From: Ectothiorhodospira magna
Lineage (GTDB): Bacteria > Pseudomonadota > Gammaproteobacteria > Ectothiorhodospirales > Ectothiorhodospiraceae
Reading direction: 5' to 3'
Assembly (NCBI RefSeq): GCF_900110965.1
Contig: NZ_FOFO01000007.1
Coordinates: 38,775-102,774 of the forward strand
DNA length: 64,000 bases
Position 1 is the stretch's first letter; every line of letters begins with the position of its first letter. Position numbers and translations under genes: made by a program. The notes beneath the pieces are model-generated. The model ran no database searches. It was not told the DNA's origin and saw only the letters and a list, made by a program, of their open reading frames with translations. This document shows positions 47,745-57,486 of this stretch, in pieces.

Positions 47745-50700
47745 GAACTGATGGCCGCCGGTATCCGCCTGCCCGGCAAACGCTGAAATATAGGCATAGC
47801 AGGTACGGGCATCCTCCCCCAGTTCCAGCAGACTGATGGTGCGCCGCCGCCATTGAGTAAAATCAGGTGCGCCAGGCATCCGGGACATGTCCTGAAATCC
47901 CATACTCCAGTCGGAAAACAAGCGGGAGGTAATGCTCCCTTCCATCACCACCCGGATATCCCGATGCCGGGGATCACGCCGGATATGTGCCATCACCGCC
48001 CGCACCTGATCCCGCCGGCCTTCCAGCATCTGCATGAACTCCCCTTCCTGATGGATCAAAAATCCCGTCACACCCCATTGGGCATTGGCTTCCCGGCTAT
48101 GGGTGAGGATGCTTTGCAATACCTCGGAAGACATCGGCGGATCAGTCACCCGGCTGACATAGAGCACAAAACATTCCTCGTTTTGATCCTGTTCCCTTTC
48201 AGTCAGCTGCCGAAGTTGCTCGTTGACCGCTAAAATCAGTTCCTTTGGCTTCATGGGGGCATGGAACAGGTAACCCTGGAACAGATCACAGCCACCGCTC
48301 ATCAATTCCAGATGCTGCCCCTGGGTTTCAACGCCCTCGGCCACCAGTTGCAGACCCAGGGACCGCCCCAGACTGATAACCGCCCTGACCACGGTACGAC
48401 TTTCATGGTGGGTCTCGATACCATCCACAAAGGCCCGGTCGATTTTGAGGATGTCTACCGGCAAACGAGTCAGTTGAGCCAAAGAAGAGTATCCGGTACC
48501 AAAATCATCCACCGCCAGCCTCAGTCCCATATCGGTCAGACGACGCAACATGCGAATATTGGCATCAATATCGGCCATCAGCGCCGTTTCGGTCACCTCC
48601 AGGGTAATTCGTGTCGGATCGGCGGCGGTTTCCATCAACACGCGACGCATCTCGTCGAGCAGGGATTCATCAGTCAACTGGCGGGCGGACAGGTTGATGG
48701 ACACATAAGGGGCATGGGCTCCCCAGCGACGACGCCATTCCACTTCGGCTCGACAGCCCTCACGAAATACCCACAAACCGATGGGCAAGATGGCCCCGCT
48801 CATCTCGGCGATGGGAATAAAAATGCCCGGAGACACCTCACCCTGGGGTGGAAACCAGCGCAGCAGCAGTTCCGCCCCCACAATCCGGCTGCGGTCAGAA
48901 GACACAATCGGCTGAAAGCGGGCCTCCAGTTCTTCCCGTTCAATGGCCAGACGCAGCCCCAGGGTCACATTCAAGCGCTGAAGGGCCTGATGATGCTGAT
49001 AATCATTGAAAAACTGCCAACCGTCCCGTCCCTTCTGCTTGAGGGCATGCAAAGCGGTTTCAGCACACCGCAGCACGTCATCGGCACTATGGGTTGACCC
49101 CTGCCCGGTGGCCACACCAATACTGGCGGTTACCACCACGGGCACGCCGTCAATCTCAAAGGGACGGCGCATGGATTCATTCAGGCGCTCGGCCAGACCG
49201 GCGATGGAGGCCGCTTCCTCCACCCGCTCGGCCAATACGGCAAATTCATCCCCCGCCAGCCGGGCCACAATATCGCCGGGCCGCACCTGCTCCAGCAAAC
49301 GTCGGGTGACGGCCACCAGCAAGGCATCCCCCGCCTCGCGGTCGTGGCTGTCATTGATGAGCTTGAATCCATCCAGCCCCAGATGCAGCAGAGCCACACT
49401 CAGGCCATGACGCCGGGAGCGCTCCAGGGCACTGCCCAAACGCTCGTGCAACAAGGCTCGATTGGGCAGTTCGGTCAAACCATCATGGGTGGCGCGCCAG
49501 ATGAGTTCCTTTTCCGCCTGCTTGCGGGAGGAAATATCCACCACCGTTACCACCAGATTCCAGCGCCCCTCGTCGTGAAACTTGGCGATGGAGGCTTCAA
49601 GGGGCATGAAACTGCCATCCCGGCGGTAGCCGGTGATCTCCGCCCGCTCCGACATGCGCCGCTCCTGGATCGGGCTGTTGAGGAACGCTTGATAGACCTG
49701 TTGGTGGCGAGCCCGCATCTGGGGGGGGACCAGCATGTGTACGGGCTGGCCCAACAGTTCACCCTCATCATAACCAAACAATTCACAGGCCCGCCGGTTG
49801 ACGTGGGTGATGATGGCCTGCTCGTCCGCCGTCAAAATGGCAATATCAGCCCAGGCCAGAATATGCCACGCCAGGGTGGTGGAAGGCATGGATGCCTGAC
49901 CCCCTCCTCGGGATACGGTCCTGACAGACGCCTGTGCAGACTCTCCTGTGGTGACAGACAGGCGGTAGGCGTCCAGAATCAGAGGCGGTACCAGGCCAAA
50001 ATGGGTCACGATGTGAAACTGGCCATCGGCATCACATCGGGCCAGACAGGCATGGGTCCAGGCATGGGGCAGGGCCGGATCGGTCCTCACCTCGCCCTGG
50101 GGGGCAGACACCCGAACCTGCTTCAACGCCCCGGCCAGCGCCTCGGGCGCTGTGGTGCCTGCCTCCCGAACCGCCGCAGCAAAGGCCGCCACACACACAT
50201 GGACCCCTTCGCCAAAGTGGGTAAGAATCCCGTTGCCCCTGGGCCAGATGCCTGTGACACCGGGCACGCCGGACAACTGCTTGAGCACCCGGCGGTTGGT
50301 CGGGGTATCCACGGACATGAAATAGCTGCCAACGGCATGAATACCCCGGCGTTCCGAATGGCTCAGGCAACCGGCCATGCGTTCATCAAAATGGGGCGTT
50401 AACAGGGTCATGCGCCGGTTAAGACCGACTTGGGCACACCGTCGCAGCAACTGAATCTGTTCCGTCCCGAACAGACAGGGCATAAATACATCGGCACCAG
50501 AGCGACTCACCTGCCCCAGCAGGGTATCGAATGTCTGATCATCCGCATCAAAGGGCAGGTACTCTTCCCCCACCACATCTCCCCCCAGGGCCGCCAGGGA
50601 AACCTTGGCCGTATCTGCGATGCTGCGGGGCCACTCGTGATTATGTCCGGCAAAAAACAGTTTCAGGCCATGATGACGGGCCATGAACGGAATCACCGGG

Positions 50701-51101
50701 TCCATCAGCTGATTGGGCAAGGGAGAAAAATTAAAAAACAGGGGAGCCTGGATACTGGCTTTCAGACAGGAAAAATTCAGCAGTGGCACCTGCAGGGGCT
50801 GGGCGACTTCCGTGGCCACGGCAAGCCGGGGACCGGGTAACAGGGTGCCAACCAGCGCCACGCACCCCCGGTCCTGTACCAGACGCCGGGCAGCAGGGAT
50901 GGCGGTTTCCGGCAGACTGCCATCATCCTCGATCACCAGTTCCACAACCTGGCCCAACACGCCACCTGTGGCGTTGATATCGTCCACGGCCATTTGCGCG
51001 GCCCTGGCAATCTCTTCGCCATACAACGCAGCCGACCCGGTGAGAGGGGCCAGAAGACCCAGACGGACAGAATCAGAAGCCATTAAATCCATACACCCCA
51101 T
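47727..51101 (-). CDS. Periplasmic-binding-type/PAS/GGDEF/EAL/BLUF protein: putative light- and ligand-responsive cyclic-di-GMP phosphodiesterase
   Basis: An 1124-residue protein with five modules. Residues 10-370 are an AmiC/branched-chain-type ligand-binding domain (RLGLLAPLTGSAALYGEEIA) without a signal peptide. PAS covers about 408-525. GGDEF covers 535-700, but has AGDEF at 616 and LGLDGFK at 574, losing a metal aspartate. EAL covers 710-965, with catalytic residues kept: E744, N803, E835, D865 and D866, K886, E922 and Q942. BLUF covers 977-1072 with Y981, N1006, Q1024, W1065 and M1067, the flavin photoswitch set. No membrane helix is seen, so all domains should be cytoplasmic. The likely output is cyclic-di-GMP hydrolysis. 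The gene is 28 bases after pgpA. ATGs at 51092 and 51083 are alternative starts. Confidence 0.88.
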   Translation of the reverse strand: MGCMDLMASDSVRLGLLAPLTGSAALYGEEIARAAQMAVDDINATGGVLGQVVELVIEDDGSLPETAIPAARRLVQDRGCVALVGTLLPGPRLAVATEVAQPLQVPLLNFSCLKASIQAPLFFNFSPLPNQLMDPVIPFMARHHGLKLFFAGHNHEWPRSIADTAKVSLAALGGDVVGEEYLPFDADDQTFDTLLGQVSRSGADVFMPCLFGTEQIQLLRRCAQVGLNRRMTLLTPHFDERMAGCLSHSERRGIHAVGSYFMSVDTPTNRRVLKQLSGVPGVTGIWPRGNGILTHFGEGVHVCVAAFAAAVREAGTTAPEALAGALKQVRVSAPQGEVRTDPALPHAWTHACLARCDADGQFHIVTHFGLVPPLILDAYRLSVTTGESAQASVRTVSRGGGQASMPSTTLAWHILAWADIAILTADEQAIITHVNRRACELFGYDEGELLGQPVHMLVPPQMRARHQQVYQAFLNSPIQERRMSERAEITGYRRDGSFMPLEASIAKFHDEGRWNLVVTVVDISSRKQAEKELIWRATHDGLTELPNRALLHERLGSALERSRRHGLSVALLHLGLDGFKLINDSHDREAGDALLVAVTRRLLEQVRPGDIVARLAGDEFAVLAERVEEAASIAGLAERLNESMRRPFEIDGVPVVVTASIGVATGQGSTHSADDVLRCAETALHALKQKGRDGWQFFNDYQHHQALQRLNVTLGLRLAIEREELEARFQPIVSSDRSRIVGAELLLRWFPPQGEVSPGIFIPIAEMSGAILPIGLWVFREGCRAEVEWRRRWGAHAPYVSINLSARQLTDESLLDEMRRVLMETAADPTRITLEVTETALMADIDANIRMLRRLTDMGLRLAVDDFGTGYSSLAQLTRLPVDILKIDRAFVDGIETHHESRTVVRAVISLGRSLGLQLVAEGVETQGQHLELMSGGCDLFQGYLFHAPMKPKELILAVNEQLRQLTEREQDQNEECFVLYVSRVTDPPMSSEVLQSILTHSREANAQWGVTGFLIHQEGEFMQMLEGRRDQVRAVMAHIRRDPRHRDIRVVMEGSITSRLFSDWSMGFQDMSRMPGAPDFTQWRRRTISLLELGEDARTCYAYISAFAGQADTGGHQFKKSPV

Positions 51102-51129
51102 GATGTGCCGTTAAGGGCATTGAACAGGG

Positions 51130-51642
51130 TCATGCTGTTGCCATCAAGACCTGCCACCACCAGGCCAGCAACTGCAATACCACCAGGGCATAAACCCCGG
51201 CCAGCAGATCATCCACCACAATGCCCGTGCCGCCACCCACTCGACGATCGACCCAACCGATGGGCCAGGGCTTGAGCACATCGAAGATGCGAAACAGCAC
51301 AAAGCCCACCAACACCCAAATCCAGCCTGCCGGAGCTGCGATCATGGTGACCAAAAAGCCGGCGAACTCATCCCAGACAATACCAGGATGATCATGAACC
51401 CCCAGGCGCCGGGAACTTTCCCCGCACAACCAGATCCCGGCCACAATAACCACCAGGGTGGCTAACAGATAACCCCAAAGGGGCAGACCCGATAACAGCA
51501 GATACAAGGGAATGGCGGCCACGGTACCCGCTGTACCGGGCGCCTTGGGCGACAGGCCGCTACCAAAGCCGAAGGCCAGAAAATGTACCGGATCTGTGAA
51601 AACCTGCCGTGGCGGGACAGGAGGGGGACGATGTGAACTCAT
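51130..51642 (-). CDS. pgpA: Phosphatidylglycerophosphatase A
   Basis: PgpA removes phosphate from phosphatidylglycerophosphate at the inner membrane. The 170-residue protein has the family core: LAFGFGSGLSPKAPGTAGTV near residue 22, GVHDHPGIVWDEFAGFLVTM and FRIFDVLKPWPIGWVDRRVG with the conserved acidic residues, then GIVVDDLLAGVYA. Four membrane segments are visible. It overlaps thiL by four bases. Confidence 0.94.
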   Translation of the reverse strand: MSSHRPPPVPPRQVFTDPVHFLAFGFGSGLSPKAPGTAGTVAAIPLYLLLSGLPLWGYLLATLVVIVAGIWLCGESSRRLGVHDHPGIVWDEFAGFLVTMIAAPAGWIWVLVGFVLFRIFDVLKPWPIGWVDRRVGGGTGIVVDDLLAGVYALVVLQLLAWWWQVLMATA

Positions 51643-52610
51643 GGCCGCTCCAGGGTGTGAAAATGATCATATCCGCTGCGTTCCAACAGTAACCGGTTTC
51701 CCGTTGGCCCCAAAACCCGCAACCCCGGTCTGGCTTCAATCTCACCAATTTCCGTCACTAGACAGCCGGCAATGGCCAGAGCCTGGTGTACCGCAGCGAT
51801 GTGTTCCGGGGGCACTGTGAACAGCAGTTCGTAATCATCCCCCCCGGTCAGGGGCAGAGTCCAGTCAATTGAGTCTACAGGGTGACCGCTGAGGAAAGCC
51901 GGCGACAGGGGCAGGGCAGATGTATGCAGGGTCGCCCCGACCCCGGAGGCTGTCAGGATATGCCCTAGGTCCTGGCATAGTCCGTCAGAGATATCAATAC
52001 AGGCCGTGGCCAGATCACGCACCGCCAGACCCGCTGCCACTCTGGGGGTAGGTCGGTCCAGCCGCTGAACCAGGGGGTCATCCGGGTCCAGGGTCTGGCC
52101 AGCCAGCAGCCGTTGCAGCGCCAACGCCGCGTCCCCCGGTGTCCCTGTGACCATAATCCGATCTCCCGGGCGGGCACCCTGGCGCCGCAGGGCAGTGCCC
52201 GTGGGCACCAGCCCCATCACTTGCACCGTGATGGACAACGGCCCCCGGGTGGTGTCCCCCCCCACCAGTTCTACCTCGTGCTGCCGGGCCAGATCCAGCA
52301 GGCCCTGGGCAAAGGTTTCGAGCCAATCCGGGTTTTGGTCCGGCAGGGTCAGGGCCAGGGTGATCCAGCGAGGCAGGGCGCCCATGGCGGCCAGATCGCT
52401 TAAATTCACTGCCAGGGCCTTATGGCCCACAGCGGCCGGTGGGGTCTGCAGGGGAAAATGCACCCCCTGAATGAGGGTGTCCACCGATACCACCAGTTCA
52501 TGCCCCGGCGGCACCCGCAACAGGGCTGCGTCATCCCCCACCCCCAGGATCACGTCCGGATGCCTGGGCGCCTGGGTGAAATAACGACGGATCAGGTCAA
52601 ATTCCTTCAC
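51639..52610 (-). CDS. thiL: Thiamine-monophosphate kinase
   Basis: ThiL phosphorylates thiamine monophosphate to the active diphosphate. The 323-residue protein starts MKEFDLIRRYFTQAP and has DVILGVGDDAALLRVPPGHE, the ATP-binding NLSDLAAMGALPRWITLALT, and the late CIDISDGLCQDLGHIL and GGDDYELLFTVPP motifs. It lies between nusB and pgpA, the usual order in gammaproteobacteria. Confidence 0.95.
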   Translation of the reverse strand: MKEFDLIRRYFTQAPRHPDVILGVGDDAALLRVPPGHELVVSVDTLIQGVHFPLQTPPAAVGHKALAVNLSDLAAMGALPRWITLALTLPDQNPDWLETFAQGLLDLARQHEVELVGGDTTRGPLSITVQVMGLVPTGTALRRQGARPGDRIMVTGTPGDAALALQRLLAGQTLDPDDPLVQRLDRPTPRVAAGLAVRDLATACIDISDGLCQDLGHILTASGVGATLHTSALPLSPAFLSGHPVDSIDWTLPLTGGDDYELLFTVPPEHIAAVHQALAIAGCLVTEIGEIEARPGLRVLGPTGNRLLLERSGYDHFHTLERP

Positions 52611-52619
52611 GGGCAGGCA

Positions 52620-53059
52620 CTAGCGGATCGACACCTGGGCCGCCACCTTGTCGATGACCCCGTTGACGAACCGGTGTCCCTGCTCTGCGCCAAACTTCCT
52701 GGCCAGGGCCACCGCCTCGGTGATGGCCACCTTGTAGGGTACCTCGGGGCAATGGTGCAATTCATAGGCGGACAGCCGCAGGATGGCCCGCTCCACCGGG
52801 TCCACCTGTTCCATGGGGCGATCCAGATGAGGTTCCACCAGGGCGTCGACCACCTTCACCTGGTCGGTCACCCCCAGCAGGATCATGCGGAAATATTCCC
52901 AGTCCGCCTTTTCCATCTCGGGATCTTCCTTGAACTGGGCCAGGATGTCCTTGGGGTGGTAGCCGGTCAACTGCCACTGATACAGGGCCTGCATCACCAG
53001 ACGCCGGGCGTGGCGCCGGGCGTGGATCAGGCGACGATGGTCCATGGAATGGGGCTGGT

Positions 53060-53063
<4 letters not shown>
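52620..53063 (-). CDS. nusB: Transcription antitermination factor NusB
   Basis: NusB binds boxA RNA with NusE (S10) and promotes rRNA transcription. The 147-residue all-helical protein has [20 protein letters not shown] near the start and [20 protein letters not shown] and [16 protein letters not shown] near the end. It overlaps the ribH stop by four bases and is followed by thiL nine bases on. Confidence 0.95.
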
Positions 53064-53542
<479 letters not shown>

Positions 53543-53557
53543 GGGATTACTCTTGAA

Positions 53558-54673
53558 TTAGTCGTTGACGTATTCGACCACTTCGAGCCCGAAACCACCG
53601 AGCCCATGGAAGCGTTTGGGGGAGGACAGCAGGCGCATCTTGCGGATGCCCAGGTCCTTGAGAATCTGGGCGCCGATGCCGTGGGTGCGCAGCTCGGCCG
53701 GTTCCTGCTCATCCTGGACCGGCGGGCTGGGGTGGCGGCTGCGCAGGGCCATCTCCCGCAGGCGACGGACCATTTCCCGGGGACTTTCCGGCTTGTGAAT
53801 GACCACCGCCACCCCGGCCCCTTCCGCCTCGATGCGTGCCAGCGCCCCCCGCAACGGCCAGCCACAGTTGGGGCCGCGATAGGCCAGGGTATCGCACAGG
53901 CCACCCCCCAGATGGACACGCACCAGGGTGGGCGTCTCGCCGTCCACTTCGCCCTTGACCAAGGCAAAGTGCAGGGCCTTGTCCACCGTATCCTCATAGG
54001 CGATGAGGCGAAACTCGCCGAACTCGGTGGGAAACGGGCTTTCCGCCACCCGCTCCACGCTGCGCTCGTTCTCGATGCGGTAGCGGATCAGATCCTCGAT
54101 GGTCCCCATCTTCAGGTCATGCTCGGCGGCAAAGCGCTCCAGGTCCGGGCGCCGGGCCATGGAGCCGTCCTCGTTGAGGATCTCGACGATCACCGCCGCC
54201 GGCTCGAACCCCGCCAGGCGGGCATAGTCACAGCCGGCCTCGGTATGTCCGGCCCGCACCAGCACCCCACCCGGCTGGGCCATGAGGGGAAAGATGTGTC
54301 CGGGCTGGACCAGATCCTCGGGGCGGGCATTGGGCGCCACCGCGGTACGCACCGTATGGGCGCGATCATAGGCGGAAATCCCGGTGGTCACCCCTTCCGC
54401 CGCCTCGATGGAGACGGTGAAGTTGGTGGCATGCTTGTCGTTGGTATCCCCCACCATCAGCGGCAGCTTGAGCTGACGACAGCGTTCCCGGGTCAGGGTC
54501 AGGCAGATGAGGCCACGCCCGAAGCGGGCCATGAAATTGATGTCTTCGGGCCGGGTCAGGGAGGCGATCATGAGCAGATCACCCTCGTTTTCCCGGTCCT
54601 CGTCATCGACGATGATCACCATCCGACCCTGACGCAGGTCTTCGATGATTTCTTCCGTGGTATTGAGTGACAT
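53558..54673 (-). CDS. ribBA: 3,4-dihydroxy-2-butanone-4-phosphate synthase with degenerate GTP cyclohydrolase II-like domain
   Basis: The N-terminal 200 residues are a complete RibB with [15 protein letters not shown], the acidic loop, and [16 protein letters not shown]. The C-terminal part (about 205-370) is RibA-like, but the zinc-cysteine cluster of GTP cyclohydrolase II is absent: where active enzymes have a CLTGD...LRCDCG block, this reads [20 protein letters not shown]. The RibA activity is therefore probably lost, as in the RibBX fusions known in some proteobacteria, and a separate ribA is expected elsewhere. I start at the ATG at 54673 (371 residues) rather than the TTG two codons earlier. 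Confidence 0.92.
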   Translation of the reverse strand: MSLNTTEEIIEDLRQGRMVIIVDDEDRENEGDLLMIASLTRPEDINFMARFGRGLICLTLTRERCRQLKLPLMVGDTNDKHATNFTVSIEAAEGVTTGISAYDRAHTVRTAVAPNARPEDLVQPGHIFPLMAQPGGVLVRAGHTEAGCDYARLAGFEPAAVIVEILNEDGSMARRPDLERFAAEHDLKMGTIEDLIRYRIENERSVERVAESPFPTEFGEFRLIAYEDTVDKALHFALVKGEVDGETPTLVRVHLGGGLCDTLAYRGPNCGWPLRGALARIEAEGAGVAVVIHKPESPREMVRRLREMALRSRHPSPPVQDEQEPAELRTHGIGAQILKDLGIRKMRLLSSPKRFHGLGGFGLEVVEYVND

Positions 54674-54721
54674 GGGCAATCGCCGGCTGGAAGTTGGGAA
54701 TGAAAATCCGGTACAACCGGA

Positions 54722-55057
54722 TCAAAGCTGATGCTTGCGCTCGGCCAGAAAGCCCAGCAGCAGGAAGGCGCCCACCACCATGGGGGCCATCCAGCGGGTA
54801 TCCACCATGACCAGGACATTGGCCAGCAGCGGCGTGAAAAACACCGTCAGGGCACCGTAGCCAAAGGCACACATCAGCACAAAGCCCAAGAGACGCAGCA
54901 GGCGATGATAGGGCCGCAGGATGATTTTCAGGGTGCGATTGATGTCATTGCCATAAATCACCAGCAACGTGGCCACAAGGGCCAGGGCAATCTGGCCCAC
55001 ATGACCCCGTACCCAGCTTCCTGCCTGCAGCAGGATGGTATCCAGCCATTCAATCAT
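54722..55057 (-). CDS. DUF3392 family small membrane protein
   Basis: A 111-residue protein with four predicted membrane helices (about 10-40, 47-70, 68-90 and 85-105), starting MIEWLDTILLQAGSWVRGHV. GGAGGAA lies five bases before the ATG at 55057. It matches the DUF3392 proteins of gammaproteobacteria, which have no known function. Its place between ribE and ribBA is unusual for a flavin operon; a role in flavin transport would be speculation. Confidence 0.75.
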   Translation of the reverse strand: MIEWLDTILLQAGSWVRGHVGQIALALVATLLVIYGNDINRTLKIILRPYHRLLRLLGFVLMCAFGYGALTVFFTPLLANVLVMVDTRWMAPMVVGAFLLLGFLAERKHQL

Positions 55058-55114
55058 CAGTTCCTCCGCGAGAAACCCCGTCAAGGGGGGGTAATTGACG
55101 CATCTGCGCCGGAG

Positions 55115-55771
55115 CTATTTCACAAAGCCATGCTCGGCTAAAAAAGCCTCGCTGATGGCACCGCCGGAGCGGGCGGCCCCCTCCCCCAGCAGCAGACGTT
55201 CCAGGTAACGGGCAATCAGGTCCACCTCGATGTTCACCTGACTGCCTACCCGATAGGTCCGGATGATGGTTTCCTGCTGGGTGTGGGGGACGATATTGAC
55301 GCTGAACCGTGCCCCATCCACCGTGTTCACGGTCAAACTGGTGCCGTCGATACACACCGATCCCTTGGGGGCGATGTAACGGGCCAACTCGTCCGGCACC
55401 TGCACATGATAGCGCCAGGAACGGCCATCGGACTCGATGGCGGTTATCCGGCCCAGGCCATCCACATGGCCACTGACCAGATGCCCCCCCAGGGGCGTGG
55501 ACAGGGTCAGCGCCTTTTCCAGGTTCACCGGATCACCGGGGGAGAGATGACCCAGAGAGGTTCTGGACAGGGTTTCGCCGGAGACATCAGCAACAAAGCT
55601 GTCACCGGGCAGGGCCACGGCGGTCAGACACACACCGTTGACGGCAATGCTGTCGCCCAGTCTCACATCGGACAGGTCCAGTTTGCCGGTACCCAGGGTC
55701 AGGCGGCTGTCTCCGCCCCGGGCCTCGACAGCGGACAGGGTGCCGACGGCCTGAATAATACCTGTGAACAT
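55115..55771 (-). CDS. ribE: Riboflavin synthase alpha chain
   Basis: This enzyme dismutates two lumazines to riboflavin. The start MFTGIIQAVGTLSAVEARGG gives 218 residues. The internal repeat is clear: each half has the lumazine-binding pattern (DSIAVNGVCLTAVALPG in the first, GSVCIDGTSLTVNTVDG in the second). The N-terminal MFTGII is invariant in the family. It follows ribD by 47 bases. The long frame upstream overlaps ribD and is not coding. Confidence 0.96.
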   Translation of the reverse strand: MFTGIIQAVGTLSAVEARGGDSRLTLGTGKLDLSDVRLGDSIAVNGVCLTAVALPGDSFVADVSGETLSRTSLGHLSPGDPVNLEKALTLSTPLGGHLVSGHVDGLGRITAIESDGRSWRYHVQVPDELARYIAPKGSVCIDGTSLTVNTVDGARFSVNIVPHTQQETIIRTYRVGSQVNIEVDLIARYLERLLLGEGAARSGGAISEAFLAEHGFVK

Positions 55772-55818
55772 GTCGGGTTCTCGGGTTGATGATTGTGGAT
55801 GGTGCCGGGGCCGCTCCA

Positions 55819-56967
55819 TCAGCGACCCTCGTCCCCTGCGCCCGGACCAACGACGCGGGCCGTGATTCGCCAGTCCCTGCCCACGGCCCGCAGGTCGCTG
55901 ATGTCCAGTGCCACGCGATCCGCCATTCGCCCCAGGGGCAGGTCGAACAGCCCTCGTCCCGTGGCGCCCATCAGATGGGGTGCCAGATAGAGCACCAGCT
56001 CGTCCACCAGACCGGCCTCCAGCAGGGCACCGCACAAGACCGGCCCGGCCTCCACGTGTAGTTCATTGACCTGATGCCGGGCCAGCAGATTCATCACGGC
56101 GGGCAGATCCAGGTGCCCCCGGGAGACGGTCACGGCCTCAACCTGGGCGTTGACATGGGCCAGATCCCGGGTTTGACGGGCCAGCACCTGAGGGTCGGTC
56201 AAGACCAGCACCGGACCCTCGGTCTGAAACAGGCGGGCGGCGGCGGTCAGCCGGCCCTCCCGGTCCAGCACCACCCGCAAGGGCTGGCGCACCGGTCCGT
56301 CCACGTCCAGGGCCTCGGCAGACAGGCGAACATCCAGGCGGGGATCATCGGCCCGTACCGTACCCATCCCGGTCAGGATGGCGGAGGCTCTGGCCCGCAG
56401 AAACTGTACATCCCGCCGCGCCGCCTCGTCGGTGATCCAGCGGCTCTCGCCGCAGGCCATGGCGGTACGACCGTCCAGACTGGCCGCCAGCTTGACCCGG
56501 ACCCAGGGTCGCCCCCGCTCCATCCGGCTGACAAAGCCGGGGTTGAGGGCACGTGCCTGGGATTCCATCAGGCCCACGGCCACCGCCACCCCCGCCACCC
56601 GCAGCCGTTCCAGTCCCCGACCGGCCACCAGGGGGTTGGGGTCGGTCATGGCCGCCACCACCCGCCCCACGCCGGCCCGGAGCAAGGCATCCACACATGG
56701 CGGGGTGCGGCCATGATGGCTGCAGGGTTCCAGGGTCACATAGGCCGTGGCGCCCCGGGCCGCCTCGCCCGCATGGGCCAGGGCCAGGACCTCCGCATGA
56801 GGTTCGCCAGCCCGCACATGAAAGCCTTCCCCCAGCACATGACCATCCCGGGCCACCACACACCCCACCCGGGGATTGGGATCGGTGGTGTACAGCCCGC
56901 GGCGCGCCAGTTGCAAGGCCCGGCCCATAAGCCGGTGGTCCCGGCCGGTCAATGGCATCGTGGTCAT
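55819..56967 (-). CDS. ribD: Bifunctional riboflavin biosynthesis deaminase/reductase
   Basis: RibD first deaminates and then reduces the pyrimidine intermediate. The 382-residue protein has a zinc deaminase domain (1-145) with PHAEVLALAHAGE and LEPCSHHGRTPPCVDALL, and a reductase domain (about 150-380) with KLAASLDGRTAMACGESRWI and HVEAGPVLCGALL. It starts three bases after the nrdR stop. An ATG at 56958 is an alternative start. Confidence 0.95.
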   Translation of the reverse strand: MTTMPLTGRDHRLMGRALQLARRGLYTTDPNPRVGCVVARDGHVLGEGFHVRAGEPHAEVLALAHAGEAARGATAYVTLEPCSHHGRTPPCVDALLRAGVGRVVAAMTDPNPLVAGRGLERLRVAGVAVAVGLMESQARALNPGFVSRMERGRPWVRVKLAASLDGRTAMACGESRWITDEAARRDVQFLRARASAILTGMGTVRADDPRLDVRLSAEALDVDGPVRQPLRVVLDREGRLTAAARLFQTEGPVLVLTDPQVLARQTRDLAHVNAQVEAVTVSRGHLDLPAVMNLLARHQVNELHVEAGPVLCGALLEAGLVDELVLYLAPHLMGATGRGLFDLPLGRMADRVALDISDLRAVGRDWRITARVVGPGAGDEGR

Positions 56968-56970
56968 CGG

Positions 56971-57453
56971 TCAGACGGTGGGTGCGCCGCCGTCCGGTGG
57001 CGGCTCCCGTTCCAGACGTTCGACCATTTCCCGAAACGCCCTGACATCGGCAAAACTCAGATAAACCGAGGCAAAACGGATGTAAGCCACCTGATCCAGT
57101 TCCCTGAGTGCCTCCATCACCCATTCACCAATGCGCTTGGCCGGAATTTCCCGCTCACCCTGGGTCAGCGCCCGGTGCTTGATACGTGCCAGTTCAGCCT
57201 CAATCCGGTCCGTAGGTACGGGACGCTTTTCCAGGGCATGCATCATGCCCGCCCGCAACTTGGCCTCGGCAAAGGGTTCGCGACTGCCGTCGCGTTTGAT
57301 CACCCTGGGCAGATTCAGCTCCGCCCCTTCAAAGGTGGTGAAGCGTTCGCTGCAGGAGACACACTCCCGGCGCCGCCGGACCTGATCTCCCTCGCCCGCG
57401 AGGCGGGAATCCACCACGCGGGTATCGGGGGCGCCGCAGAACGGGCATTTCAT
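56971..57453 (-). CDS. nrdR: Transcriptional repressor NrdR
   Basis: NrdR represses ribonucleotide reductase genes in response to dATP and ATP. The 160-residue protein has a zinc ribbon (C3, C6, C31, C34 in [17 protein letters not shown] and [16 protein letters not shown]) and an ATP-cone domain ([20 protein letters not shown]). It lies between glyA and ribD, the common order. I saw no NrdR box in this window. Confidence 0.96.
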   Translation of the reverse strand: MKCPFCGAPDTRVVDSRLAGEGDQVRRRRECVSCSERFTTFEGAELNLPRVIKRDGSREPFAEAKLRAGMMHALEKRPVPTDRIEAELARIKHRALTQGEREIPAKRIGEWVMEALRELDQVAYIRFASVYLSFADVRAFREMVERLEREPPPDGGAPTV

Positions 57454-57486
57454 GGTGACATTCCCCCAGGTCGCCCCGATGGCGCC

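Noticed and set aside
54674..54721. FMN riboswitch before ribBA
   Set aside because: The gaps in the rib operon are too short (48 bases here, 47 before ribE) and lack the conserved aptamer.
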